A DNA stretch of 64,000 nt, from contig JBAOHX010000008.1 of the NCBI GenBank assembly GCA_037044955.1, positions 81,942 to 145,941 on the forward strand. Reading direction: 5' to 3'. The DNA comes from JAJXWB01 sp037044955 (GTDB lineage Bacteria; Pseudomonadota; Alphaproteobacteria; Rhizobiales; Beijerinckiaceae). Below are positions 34,373 to 44,072 of the stretch, piece by piece; the first letter of the stretch is position 1; the number at the start of each line of letters is the position of its first letter. The translations under genes were made by a program, and so were the position numbers. Below the pieces are notes generated by a model, which saw nothing but the letters and a program-made list of their open reading frames with translations, was not told the DNA's origin and did not search any database.

Positions 34373-37034
34373 ATGAATACGGAAAAATATACGGAGCGCG
34401 CACGCGGCTTCGTGCAGGCGGCGCAGTCTCTGGCGATCCGCGAAGGGCATCAGCAGTTCACGCCCGAGCATCTGCTCAAAGTTCTGCTGGACGATCCCGA
34501 AGGTTTGTCTGCTGGCCTGATCGACAAGGCGGGCGGGCGTTCGCGCGAAGCCCTTCAGCAGGTCGAACTCGCTTTGTCCAAGCTGCCGAAGGTGCAAGGT
34601 TCCGGCGCTGGGCAGCTCTATCTCAGCCCCACGACCGCGCGTCTCTTCGACAATGCCGAGAAGATCGCCCAGAAGGCCGGCGACAGTTTCGTCACGGTCG
34701 AACGCCTGCTGCTCGCGCTCGCGCTGGAGAAGGGTTCCGAGTCCGCGAAGATTCTTGCAAACGCCGGCGTGAATGCGCAGACGCTGAACGCTGCGATCGA
34801 GGATTTGCGCAAGGGCCGCACCGCGGATATCGGCCTCCGCCGAAAACGCTTATGACGCCCTGAAGAAATATGCGCGCGACCTCACCGAGGCCGCGCGCTC
34901 GGGCAAGCTCGATCCGGTGATCGGCCGCGACGAGGAAATTCGCCGCACCGTGCAGGTGCTGTCGCGGCGCACGAAGAACAATCCCGTGCTGATCGGCGAG
35001 CCCGGCGTCGGCAAGACGGCGATCGTCGAAGGCCTGGCGCTGCGCATCGTCAACGGCGACGTGCCGGAATCGCTGAAGGACAAGAAGCTGCTCGCGCTCG
35101 ACATGGGCGCGCTGATCGCCGGCGCGAAATATCGCGGCGAATTCGAGGAGCGGCTGAAGGCGGTGCTCAACGAGGTGACGGCGGCCGAAGGCGGCATCGT
35201 GCTGTTCATCGACGAGATGCACACGCTCGTCGGCGCAGGCAAGGCCGATGGCGCGATGGACGCCTCGAACCTGCTCAAGCCCGCGCTTGCGCGCGGCGAA
35301 TTGCATTGCATCGGCGCGACGACGCTCGACGAATATCGCAAGCATGTCGAGAAGGACGCAGCGCTCGCGCGGCGCTTCCAGCCCGTGTTCGTGTCCGAGC
35401 CGACGGTGGAAGATACGATCTCGATCCTGCGCGGCCTGAAGGAGAAGTACGAGCTGCACCACGGCGTGCGCGTCACCGACGCTGCGCTGGTCGCGGCCGC
35501 GACGCTGTCGAACCGCTACATCACCGACCGTTTCCTGCCCGACAAGGCGATCGACCTCGTCGACGAGGCGGGTTCGCGGCTGCGCATGCAGGTCGATTCC
35601 AAGCCCGAGGAACTCGACGAGTTCGACCGGCGCATCATCCAGCTCAAGATCGAGCAGGAGGCGCTGAAGAAGGAGAGCGACCGCGCGTCGAAGGACCGGC
35701 TGACCAAGCTCGAGGGCGAACTCGCCGATCTCGAGGAGAAGTCGGCGGCGCTGACGCAGCGCTGGCGCGCCGAGAAGGACAAGCTCGGCTCCGCGCAGAA
35801 GCTGAAGGAACAGCTCGAACAGGCGCGCAACGAACTCGCGCGGGCGCAGCGTCGCGGCGAGTACCAGCGCGCGGGCGAACTGACCTATGGCGTGATTCCC
35901 GATCTCGAGAAGAAACTCGCGGAAGCCGAATCTTCCAGTGCTTCCGCACTGGTGGAAGAAGCCGTGACGCCCGACCATGTCGCGCAGGTCGTTTCGCGCT
36001 GGACAGGCGTGCCGGTCGACAAGATGCTCGAAGGCGAGAAGGACAAGCTGCTCAAGATGGAGCAGCAGCTCGCCAGGCGCGTCGTCGGCCAGAAGGAAGC
36101 GGTCGCGGCCGTCTCCACCGCCGTGCGTCGCGCGCGCGCGGGATTGCAGGATCCCAACCGGCCGATCGGCTCCTTCATGTTCCTCGGCCCGACAGGCGTC
36201 GGCAAGACGGAGCTGACCAAGGCGCTCGCGAGCTTCCTGTTCGACGACGAGACGGCGATGGTGCGCCTCGACATGTCCGAATACATGGAGAAGCACTCGG
36301 TCTCGCGCCTCATCGGCGCGCCTCCTGGCTATGTCGGCTACGAGGAAGGCGGCGCGCTCACCGAGGCGGTGCGGCGGCGGCCCTATCAGGTCGTGCTGTT
36401 CGACGAGATCGAGAAGGCGCATCCCGACGTGTTCAACGTGCTCCTTCAGGTGCTGGACGATGGGCGGCTCACGGACGGACAGGGCCGCACGGTCGACTTC
36501 CGCAACGTGCTGATCATCATGACGTCGAACCTCGGCGCCGAATTCCTCGTGATGCAGAAGGAAGGCGAGGATTCATCGGCCGTGCAGAACGAGGTCATGC
36601 AGGTCGTGCGCTCGCACTTCCGGCCGGAATTCCTCAACCGCGTGGACGAGATCATCCTGTTCCATCGCCTGCGGCGCGCCGACATGGGCGCGATCGTCGA
36701 CATCCAGTTCGGCCGCCTCGCCAAGCTGCTCGAGGATCGCAAGATCACGCTCAACCTCGACGCCAAGGCGCGCGCGTGGCTCGCCGACCGTGGCTATGAC
36801 GCCGCCTATGGCGCGCGCCCGCTCAAGCGCGTGATCCAGAAGGCGGTGCAGGATCCGCTGGCCGAAATGATTTTGGCTGGCGACGTCGGCGATGGCGAGA
36901 ACGTCGCGCTGTCGACAGGACCCGCGGGCCTGACGATCAACGGCAAGGCGGTAGCGAAAGGCGAAGCCGCCAACGACGAGCCGGATGTCGGCTCCGTCGT
37001 GCCCTTCCCGAAGGGCGCGGACTCGCTCCACTAA
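34373..37034 (+). CDS. clpB: ATP-dependent chaperone ClpB, frameshifted
   Basis: Hsp104-type disaggregase. The N-terminal Clp repeat domain (MNTEKYTERARGFVQ to KGRTAD) is in the first frame. From SASAENAYDALKKYARDL the protein continues in the +1 frame with Walker A1 GEPGVGKT, the coiled-coil M domain, Walker A2 GPTGVGKT and the terminal KRVIQKAVQDPLA. A single extra A near 34829 separates the frames; the span is 3n+1 and the corrected product has about 886 residues. A perfect AGGAGG (34362-34367) precedes the ATG. A truncated ClpB lacking its N domain (start near 34,917) is possible but less likely than a sequence error. Confidence 0.93.
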
Positions 37035-37039
37035 AAAGG

Positions 37040-37064
37040 AAAGGGCGGCCTTGAGCCGCCCTTT
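37040..37064. terminator. Bidirectional terminator between clpB and uppP
   Basis: Stem AAAGGGCGGC / GCCGCCCTTT with a 5-nt loop. On the minus strand it is followed by TTCCTTTTT and on the plus strand by a short T-rich stretch. It ends both convergent genes. Confidence 0.8.
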
Positions 37065-37065
37065 C

Positions 37066-37938
37066 TCATTTCAGGAAGCCGACATAGGCGCCGACCAGCA
37101 GGAAGACGCCGATCAGGCCGCGGTAGATCACGAAGGGCCAGGCCGAGAATTTTTCCAGAATGCGCAGCAGGCCCCAGATCGCTGCAAACGCCGAGATCGA
37201 GGCGACGGCGAGGCCGACGCCGAGCACCGACCAGCCGTAGGCGCTCAAGCCCGCCTTGTAGAGGACGTGGAACTCCTTCAATCCCGCGCCGGCGATGGCC
37301 GGCAGGCCGAGCAGGAAGGAGAATCGCGCGGCGTCCTCGCGGTTGAGATCGCGGAACAGCGCGGCGGTCAGGGTCGAGCCGGAACGCGAGACGCCGGGAA
37401 TGAGCGCGCCGCATTGCGCGATGCCGACGATCAGCGCGTCTTTCAGATTGATCTGATCGAACTTGCGCGAATGATCGCAGTAGATTTCGGCGATGGCGAG
37501 AATGACGGCCAGCGTGATCATGGAAATGCCGATCACCGGCAGGCTGCGCAGCGGCGTGTCGCAAGCGTTGAGCACGGGCGCGAGCAGGACGCCGGAAATC
37601 ACGATCGGCAACGTCGCCAGCACGATCCACATCGCGAAGCGGAAGTTCCAGTCGCTGAAGTCGCGACGTACGACGGCGCCGACCGAGCCGAAGACGAGGC
37701 CGCGCACGTCCTTCCAGAAGTAGCTGATGACGGCGATGACGGCGGCCGCCTGCATGGCGGCGGAAAAGGCCGAGCCCGGATCGCGCCAGCCGAACAGCGC
37801 CGGCACGATGCGCATGTGCGCGGTCGAGGAAATGGGCAGGAGTTCGGTGATGCCCTGGACGACGCCGAGCGCCGCCACCTTGGCGTAGCCGAGTTCGATG
37901 AAGCCTGTGTCCAGGCCATTGGTGCAGGCTGACGCCAT
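37066..37938 (-). CDS. uppP: Undecaprenyl-diphosphatase (UppP/BacA)
   Basis: Integral membrane enzyme that recycles the undecaprenyl pyrophosphate carrier for peptidoglycan and other envelope polymers. The 290 residues have about eight helices and both catalytic regions: ELLPISSTAH near the N-terminus and PGVSRSGST in the second half. It is convergent with clpB. Confidence 0.92.
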   Translation of the reverse strand: MASACTNGLDTGFIELGYAKVAALGVVQGITELLPISSTAHMRIVPALFGWRDPGSAFSAAMQAAAVIAVISYFWKDVRGLVFGSVGAVVRRDFSDWNFRFAMWIVLATLPIVISGVLLAPVLNACDTPLRSLPVIGISMITLAVILAIAEIYCDHSRKFDQINLKDALIVGIAQCGALIPGVSRSGSTLTAALFRDLNREDAARFSFLLGLPAIAGAGLKEFHVLYKAGLSAYGWSVLGVGLAVASISAFAAIWGLLRILEKFSAWPFVIYRGLIGVFLLVGAYVGFLK

Positions 37939-38041
37939 GTGAGTTCCGTTTTCCGTTGGCGGGCTGACGCGCGACTCTACGGCGCGACCGTTTACGCAAC
38001 GCTAACCATAGACGCGACGAGGCGGGCGAGATGAAGGCGGC

Positions 38042-40028
38042 TCAGGCCGCCTTCTGACGTCCCGCGTCCACGATCCGGACGATGTCCGACATGATCGCGT
38101 TGAGGTCGAAATCCTTCGGCGTATAGACGGCGGTCACGCCGGCGGCCTTCAGCACCTTCTCGTCTTCCGGCGGAATGATGCCGCCGACGATGACGGGAAT
38201 GTCGTTCAGGCCTTCCGCGCGCATCCGCTCCATGATGTCGCGCACCAGCGGCACGTGCGATCCGGAAAGGATCGACAGGCCGACGCAATGCACGCCCTCT
38301 TCGAGCGCGGCGTTGACGATCTCGGCGGGCGTCAGGCGAATGCCCTCGTAGACCACCTCCATGCCGCAGTCTCGCGCGCGAACCGCGATCTGTTCGGCGC
38401 CGTTGGAATGGCCGTCGAGACCGGGCTTGCCGACGAGGAATTTGATGCGGCGACCCAGCGCCTGCGACACGCGCTCGACGTTCGCCGCGCACGCCGGCGA
38501 TATCGCCGCCGAAGTCTGGCGCGCGGCGCGGCCGACGCCGGTCGGCGCGCGATATTCGCCGAAGATTTCGCGCAAGGTCGCCCCCCATTCGCCCGTGGTC
38601 ACGCCGGCCTTGGCCGCGGCGATGGAGGGCTCCATCACGGAGCGCCCTTCCGAGGCCGCGGCGCGCAGCTCTGCGATCGCTTTCGCCACTGCTTTCGCGT
38701 CGCGTTGATCGCGCCAGGCCTTCAGGCGCTCGATCTGCTGCGCTTCGACGCCTTCGGGCACGACCATGATCGCGCCTTCGCCAGCGGTGAGCGGCGAGGG
38801 TTCGGTCTCGACGAACTTGTTGACGCCGACGACGGTCTGCTCGCCCTTCTCGATGGCTTCCAGACGGCGCGTGTTGGATTCGACCAGTTTCGATTTCATG
38901 TAGCCGGTGTCGATGGCGGCGACGGCGCCGCCCATGGCGTCGATCGCCGCAAGCTCTTCACGCGCGGCCTGCTTCAATTCCTCGACTTTTCGCGTGACTT
39001 CGGGCGAACCGTCGAACAGGTCGCCGTATTCGAGCAGATCGGTCTCGTAAGCCAGGATCTGCTGCATGCGCAGCGACCATTGCTGGTCGAAGGGGCGCGG
39101 CAGGCCGAGCGCCTCGTTCCACGCCGGCAATTGCACGGCGCGCGCGCGGGCGTTCTTGGAGAGAACGACGGCGAGCGTCTCGATGAGGATGCGGTAGACG
39201 TTGTTTTCCGGCTGCTGCTCGGTGAGGCCCAGCGAATTGACCTGCACGCCGTAACGGAAGCGCCGCATCTTCTCGTTCGTCACGCCGTAGCGGTCGCTGC
39301 GTGATCTCGTCCCAGAGTTCGGTGAAGGCGCGCATCTTGCAGAGTTCGGTGACGAAGCGCATGCCGGCGTTGACGAAGAAGGAGATGCGGCCGACGACGT
39401 CCTCGAATTCCTTTTCCGAAACGCCCGCGGCCTTCACCGTGTCGAGAACGGCGACGGCGGTGGCGAGCGCGTAGGAGAGTTCCTGCACCGGCGTCGCGCC
39501 GGCTTCCTGCAGGTGGTAGGAGCAGACGTTCATCGGATTCCACTTGGGAACCTGTGCCGTCGTGAACAGGATCATGTCGCGCGTCAGGCGCAGCGAGGGC
39601 GCCGGCGGGAACACGTAAGTTCCGCGAGACAGATATTCCTTGATGATGTCGTTCTGCGTCGTGCCCTGCAGCGCGGTGCGCGGTGCGCCCTGCTCGTCGG
39701 CGGCGGCGATGTAGAGGGCCATCAGCCAGGGCGCGGTGGCGTTGATGGTCATCGATGTATTCATCTGCGCGATCGGGATGCCGTCGAACAGGGTGCGCAT
39801 GTCGCCGAGATGCGACACGGGCACGCCGACCTTGCCGACCTCGCCGCGGGCCAGCTGATGATCGGAATCGTAGCCGGTCTGGGTCGGCAGATCGAAGGCG
39901 ATGGACAGGCCCGTCTGGCCCTTGGCCAGGTTGCCCTTGTAGAGCCTGTTGGAATCGGCGGCCGTCGAATGGCCGGCGTAGGTGCGGAAAATCCAGGGCT
40001 TTTCGCGGTGGGACCTGTTCTCGACCAT
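38042..40028 (-). CDS. ecm: Ethylmalonyl-CoA mutase (MeaA-type), frameshifted
   Basis: Adenosylcobalamin-dependent mutase converting (2R)-ethylmalonyl-CoA to methylsuccinyl-CoA in the ethylmalonyl-CoA pathway. The N-terminal half begins MVENRSHREKPWIFRTYAGHS and has the AFDLPTQTGYDSD substrate loop. The second half (GVTNEKMRRFRYGVQVNSLGL onward, then the B12-binding KPGLDGHSNGAEQIA with DxHxxG) is in another frame. One extra base near 39291-39294 separates them; the span is 3n+1 and the corrected product has about 661 residues, normal for the family. It diverges from ccr, the enzyme two steps earlier. Confidence 0.93.
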
Positions 40029-40191
40029 CTGAACCTCGTCAGCCTGCTCAGCCGTGGCGTTTCCCTACCTGTTTAGCCGGCAAGCTGGCAATTGGCCTGA
40101 TATCGACCAATCTCCGAGCCGCTCGGGCATTGCAAAGGAAGGGAAAATCGCCCCATAAGAAAACGAATGTTACCGTTTACCTATGAACCAT

Positions 40192-40229
40192 CTTGCTTTG
40201 CGCTGCAATTTGTATAGTGCAATGCAGCG
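40192..40229 (+). promoter_or_regulatory. ccr promoter with flanking inverted repeat
   Basis: CTTGCT (40192-40197) and TATAGT (40213-40218) form a plausible promoter, with 15 bp between them. The arms CGCTGCA (40201-40207) and TGCAGCG (40223-40229) form a perfect inverted repeat around the -10, as expected for an operator. GCTGC/GCAGC arms resemble PhaR-type sites, and ccr is controlled by a TetR-type activator in Methylobacterium; which regulator acts here is not known. Confidence 0.45.
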
Positions 40230-40281
40230 AACTAGGTAAGATGACGGACCCGCAGGGGTCGCTGATCGAGGGAGCACGCAG

Positions 40282-41571
40282 GTGACCGGACTCAAGCTCG
40301 TCGAAGGCAAGGGCCAGGGCGAACTCAAGGATCTCTACGATCTCGGCGATGTTCCGCCGCTCGGCCACGTGCCGAAGAACATGCACGCCTGGGTGATCCG
40401 CAAGGAGCGGCACGGCCCGCCGGACACCGCCATGCAGCTCGAGGTCGTCCCGACCTGGCAGCTCGATAGCCACGACGTGCTGGTCTACGTGATGGCCGCC
40501 GGCGTCAATTACAACGGCGTGTGGGCCGCGCTCGGCGAGCCGATCTCCGTGCTCGACGCCCACAAGCAGCCCATGCATATCGCCGGCTCCGACGCCTCGG
40601 GCATCGTCTGGGCGGTGGGCTCCAAGGTCAAGCGCTGGAAGGTCGGCGACGAGGTCGTGGTTCACTGCAACCAGGACGACGGCGACGACGAGGAATGCAA
40701 CGGCGGCGACCCGATGTTTTCGGCCTCGCAGCGCATCTGGGGCTACGAGACGCCGGACGGCTCGTTCGCGCAGTTCTGCCGCGTGCAGGACCGCCAGCTG
40801 ATGGAACGGCCGAAGCACCTGACCTGGGAAGAGGCCGCCTGCTACACGCTGACGCTGGCGACCGCCTATCGCATGTTGTTCGGCCACGAGCCGCACCGCC
40901 TGAAGCCCGGCGACAACGTGCTGGTGTGGGGCGCCTCGGGCGGTCTCGGCGTGTTCGGCGTGCAGCTTTGCGCGGCGGCGGGCGCCAACGCCATCGGCGT
41001 GATCTCGGACGAGACCAAGCGCGACTACGTGATGAGCCTCGGCGCCAAGGGCGTCATCAACCGCAAGGATTTCGAGGGCTGCTGGGGCCAGTTGCCCAAG
41101 GTGAACACGCCCGAGTTCAACGCCTGGACCAAGGCCGCGCGCGGCTTCGGCAAGGCGATCTGGGACATCACCGGCAAGAAGGACGTCGACACGGTCTTCG
41201 AGCATCCCGGCGAATCGACCTTCCCGCTCTCCTGCCTCGTCGTGAAGCGCGGCGGCATGGTGGTGTTCTGCGCGGGCACGACCGGCTTCAACCTGACCTT
41301 CGACGCGCGCTACGTGTGGATGCGCCAGAAGCGCATCCAGGGCTCGCATTTCGCCCATCTGAAGCAGGCGTCGGCCGCCAACAAGTTCGTGCTCGACCGG
41401 CGCGTCGATCCCTGCATGTCGGAAGTGTTCCCCTGGGACAAGATCCCGCTGGCGCACATGAAGATGTGGAAGAACCAGCATGCGCCCGGCAACATGGCGG
41501 TGCTCGTCAATTCGCCGAAGCCGGGCCTGCGCACCGTCGAGGACGTGGTCGAGGCCGGCAAGTCCGCCTGA
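40282..41571 (+). CDS. ccr: Crotonyl-CoA carboxylase/reductase
   Basis: NADPH-dependent enzyme that reductively carboxylates crotonyl-CoA to ethylmalonyl-CoA, the key reaction of the ethylmalonyl-CoA pathway. The 429 residues belong to the MDR superfamily with the Ccr-specific N-terminus (LYDLGDVPPLGHVPKNMHAWVI), the nucleotide-binding VWGASGGLGVFGVQL and the long MWKNQHAPGNMAVLV end. The GTG at 40282 has GAGGGAG nine bases upstream. It diverges from ecm across 253 bp. Confidence 0.96.
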   Translation: MTGLKLVEGKGQGELKDLYDLGDVPPLGHVPKNMHAWVIRKERHGPPDTAMQLEVVPTWQLDSHDVLVYVMAAGVNYNGVWAALGEPISVLDAHKQPMHIAGSDASGIVWAVGSKVKRWKVGDEVVVHCNQDDGDDEECNGGDPMFSASQRIWGYETPDGSFAQFCRVQDRQLMERPKHLTWEEAACYTLTLATAYRMLFGHEPHRLKPGDNVLVWGASGGLGVFGVQLCAAAGANAIGVISDETKRDYVMSLGAKGVINRKDFEGCWGQLPKVNTPEFNAWTKAARGFGKAIWDITGKKDVDTVFEHPGESTFPLSCLVVKRGGMVVFCAGTTGFNLTFDARYVWMRQKRIQGSHFAHLKQASAANKFVLDRRVDPCMSEVFPWDKIPLAHMKMWKNQHAPGNMAVLVNSPKPGLRTVEDVVEAGKSA

Positions 41572-41586
41572 CGGATCTTCGCAAGT

Positions 41587-42453
41587 TCATGCGCCGGCGC
41601 GCGGGCCATCCCGCGCGCCGGTTTTTTTGCGCGCCACGCCGGCGATCGAGGAATTGAACTCGCCGCCGAAGATGAAGATCGCGGAGAGAACGTAGAGGAA
41701 CACCAGCGCGATCATCACCGACGCGAGGCCCGCGTAGGTCGTGACGTAATTCTGCGAGAAACGCGCGAGGTAGAAGCCGAAACCCTCGCCGAAGCCGAGC
41801 CAGAGGACCAGCGTCAGCGCGATGCCCGGCGCGATTTCCGCCAGCGCGCGCTTTCCCGCGGCGAGATATTTGTGGGCGAAGACCAGCGTCGCCAGCAAGA
41901 TCAGAGAAATCGTCGCCAGGCGGATCGCGTCGAACAGCGATTGCAGGTGCGTGAGGTTCGGCAGCCAGCGCACGGCCTGCGCCCAGACGATGGGTTCGAG
42001 CACGACGAGGAACGTGAAGCCCATCAGCGCGACTGCGCCGAGCAGGACGAAAAATACGCTTTCGAGCCGCAGCACCCACCAGGCGCGCGCGTCGGTTGCG
42101 TCATAGGCGCGGTTGAGGCCGATGCGCACGGCGTCGACGGCGCTGGAGGCGAAATAGACGGCGAGCAGCGCGCTCAGGGTCGCAAGGCCGGTGCGCGGCT
42201 GCGTCAGGACGCTCTCGACCTCGTGCGCGATCGGGCCCGCCACCTGCGGCGGCCAGCTCTCGAACAGGAGATCGGTCGCGCGCTTGGCGAGATCCGGCGT
42301 GCCGATGAAACCGGCGAGCGTTCCGACGAGAATGAGGAAGGGGAAGAGCGAGGTGAGCCCGGACAGGGCGATATGGCTGGCGATCGCCCAGCCGTCGTCG
42401 TCCGAGAACCTGGTCCAGGACCGGTAGAAAATGCGCCAGATCCGTCCGAGCAT
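41587..42453 (-). CDS. YihY/UPF0761 (BrkB-like) inner membrane protein
   Basis: About 288 residues from the ATG at 42453, with six membrane helices. The family hallmarks are GWAIASHIALSGLTSLFPFLIL near the N-terminus, VYFASSAVDAVRIGLNRAYD, and the C-terminal ASVMIALVFLYVLSAIFIFGGEFNS. It is often mis-named ribonuclease BN or virulence factor BrkB. No enzymatic residues are seen; transport or envelope maintenance is presumed. Divergent from the EamA gene, convergent with ccr. Confidence 0.88.
   Translation of the reverse strand: MLGRIWRIFYRSWTRFSDDDGWAIASHIALSGLTSLFPFLILVGTLAGFIGTPDLAKRATDLLFESWPPQVAGPIAHEVESVLTQPRTGLATLSALLAVYFASSAVDAVRIGLNRAYDATDARAWWVLRLESVFFVLLGAVALMGFTFLVVLEPIVWAQAVRWLPNLTHLQSLFDAIRLATISLILLATLVFAHKYLAAGKRALAEIAPGIALTLVLWLGFGEGFGFYLARFSQNYVTTYAGLASVMIALVFLYVLSAIFIFGGEFNSSIAGVARKKTGARDGPRAGA
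41594..41628 (+). terminator. Terminator of ccr
   Basis: Perfect 12-bp stem CCGGCGCGCGGG / CCCGCGCGCCGG with a 4-nt loop and seven T residues. It begins 23 bp after the ccr stop and overlaps the C-terminal end of the convergent YihY gene. Confidence 0.9.
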
Positions 42454-42533
42454 ATGTGCGTCCGCGTCGTGACCCGGTAGAAGTTCGCATCTCGTCAACG
42501 CGCCGGCCAGCAAAATGGCGCCAAGGAGCCAAT

Positions 42534-43406
42534 ATGCTCGTCCGGCTCGCGCCGATCCTGTTTCCGCTGATCTGGTCGACCGGCTGGATCGTCGCCCGCT
42601 ATACGGTCGATTTCGCGGACCCGCTCGCCTTCCTGTGCATTCGCTATCTCTGCGCCGGGCTCGCGCTCGCGGCCTTCGCCGTCTATGCCGGCGCGCAATG
42701 GCCGCGCAGCGCGATGGAGGCGACGCACGCCATCGTCTCGGGCGTGTTGCTGCACGCGATCTACCTCGGCGGCGTCTGGTGGGCGATCGAGCAGGGGGTG
42801 CCGGCCTCCATCTCGGCGCTGCTGGCGGCGCTGCAGCCGATCATGACCGCCTTTCTCGCGCCCGCGCTGATCGGCGAGCGCATCGGGCTGGCGCGCTGGA
42901 GCGGCGTCGTCATCGGCTTTGCCGGCATATGCCTGGTGCTGGCGCCGAAGCTCGTCGGTCTCGACCCGGCGCAGCTTCGCGCGGCGCTCGTGCCCATCGG
43001 CGTCAATTTCATCGCCATGGTCGGCGTCACCGCGGGAACGTTCTACCAGAAGCGCTTCATCCATACCGGCGACCTGCGCACGGTGGCGACGCTGCAATAT
43101 GTCGGCGCGCTGGCGGCGGGCATTCCGATGGCGGCGCTCGCCGGGGAGTTCCGCATCGACTGGACGCCGACCGCCTTCGTCGTTCTCGCATGGTCGGTGC
43201 TGGCCCTGTCGATCGGCGCGATCGCGCTGCTGCTGCTGCTCATCCGGCGCGGCGAAGTCTCGCGTTCGGCGCAGCTCATCTTCCTCGTGCCGCCGCTCTC
43301 GGCGTTGCAGGCGCATTTCCTGTTCGGGGAAAATCTGACGCTCGTCCAGATCGTCGGCATGGCGCTGACCGCCTGCGGCGTCGCGCTGGCGGCGCGCGCG
43401 AAGTAG
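42534..43406 (+). CDS. DMT superfamily (EamA) transporter
   Basis: About 290 residues with ten predicted membrane helices arranged as two EamA repeats: PLIWSTGWIVARYTVDFADP in the first and a second starting near LVPIGVNFIAMVGVTAGTF. The ATG at 42534 has AAGGAG six bases upstream. Exporter of metabolites such as amino acids is usual for the family; the substrate is not predictable. Its end is 3 bp from the convergent membrane unknown. Confidence 0.87.
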   Translation: MLVRLAPILFPLIWSTGWIVARYTVDFADPLAFLCIRYLCAGLALAAFAVYAGAQWPRSAMEATHAIVSGVLLHAIYLGGVWWAIEQGVPASISALLAALQPIMTAFLAPALIGERIGLARWSGVVIGFAGICLVLAPKLVGLDPAQLRAALVPIGVNFIAMVGVTAGTFYQKRFIHTGDLRTVATLQYVGALAAGIPMAALAGEFRIDWTPTAFVVLAWSVLALSIGAIALLLLLIRRGEVSRSAQLIFLVPPLSALQAHFLFGENLTLVQIVGMALTACGVALAARAK

Positions 43407-43409
43407 AGA

Positions 43410-43973
43410 TCAGAGGATTTCGCGACCGCGCGCGTGAACGCGGGCGCGCAACTCCGCCAGCTTGCGCATGAGCGATGGCGCCTCGCTGGCGAATCTTTCA
43501 CGCAACTTCGTCCGAAGCTCGGCGACGCGCGCGCGGATCGCCGCCTTGTACGGATCGACCTTGGTATGCGCCCAATCGCGGAACGCGATGACCAGCGCGT
43601 AGAAGCGCGCAAACCACGGCAGCGTCATCAGGCGTGCGTGGCAGACGTCGAAGACGAATGCGGTGACGCCGAGCCCGGCCGTCTTCGCCGCGAGAAAGAC
43701 GCAACCGCCGGACAGCACGCGCCCGCCCGCGATCAGCGCGAGGCCGGCGATCTTGAACGGCAGCACGACGAGCACGGGGAGGATGAAAAGCGTCAGCGCG
43801 AAGGTCGCCGGCATCGTGTCGATCATCCGCTGCAGCGTGCGCTTGAGCGCGGCCAGCGGCAGGACGGCGACGATGGCCGAGACCAGCCGGCCGAGAACGT
43901 CCCATAGCCAGGCCTCGATCAGGAAGATCGCGGCCAGGAGCGTCCAGAGAAATTTGGTCAGACGGGTCTGCAT
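43410..43973 (-). CDS. Membrane protein of unknown function with basic helical tail
   Basis: 187 residues. Hydrophobic segments occupy about 8-40, 58-80 and 88-110, followed by a charged Arg/Lys/Glu-rich helix (residues 140-187, KVDPYKAAIRARVAELRTKLRE...) likely to form a cytoplasmic coiled coil. I do not recognise a named family, although similar proteins occur in Rhizobiales. Convergent with the EamA gene and separated by about 100 bp from lpdA. Confidence 0.7.
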   Translation of the reverse strand: MQTRLTKFLWTLLAAIFLIEAWLWDVLGRLVSAIVAVLPLAALKRTLQRMIDTMPATFALTLFILPVLVVLPFKIAGLALIAGGRVLSGGCVFLAAKTAGLGVTAFVFDVCHARLMTLPWFARFYALVIAFRDWAHTKVDPYKAAIRARVAELRTKLRERFASEAPSLMRKLAELRARVHARGREIL

Positions 43974-44072
43974 CTGCGCCCTTGTCGCATGGAATTCTGA
44001 ATTTCCAGCTTAAAGGCGGCGGATTTATGCGCAGTGCGGCGCGGCACGGGATGCGCGCCGCGTCTTTTCGCC

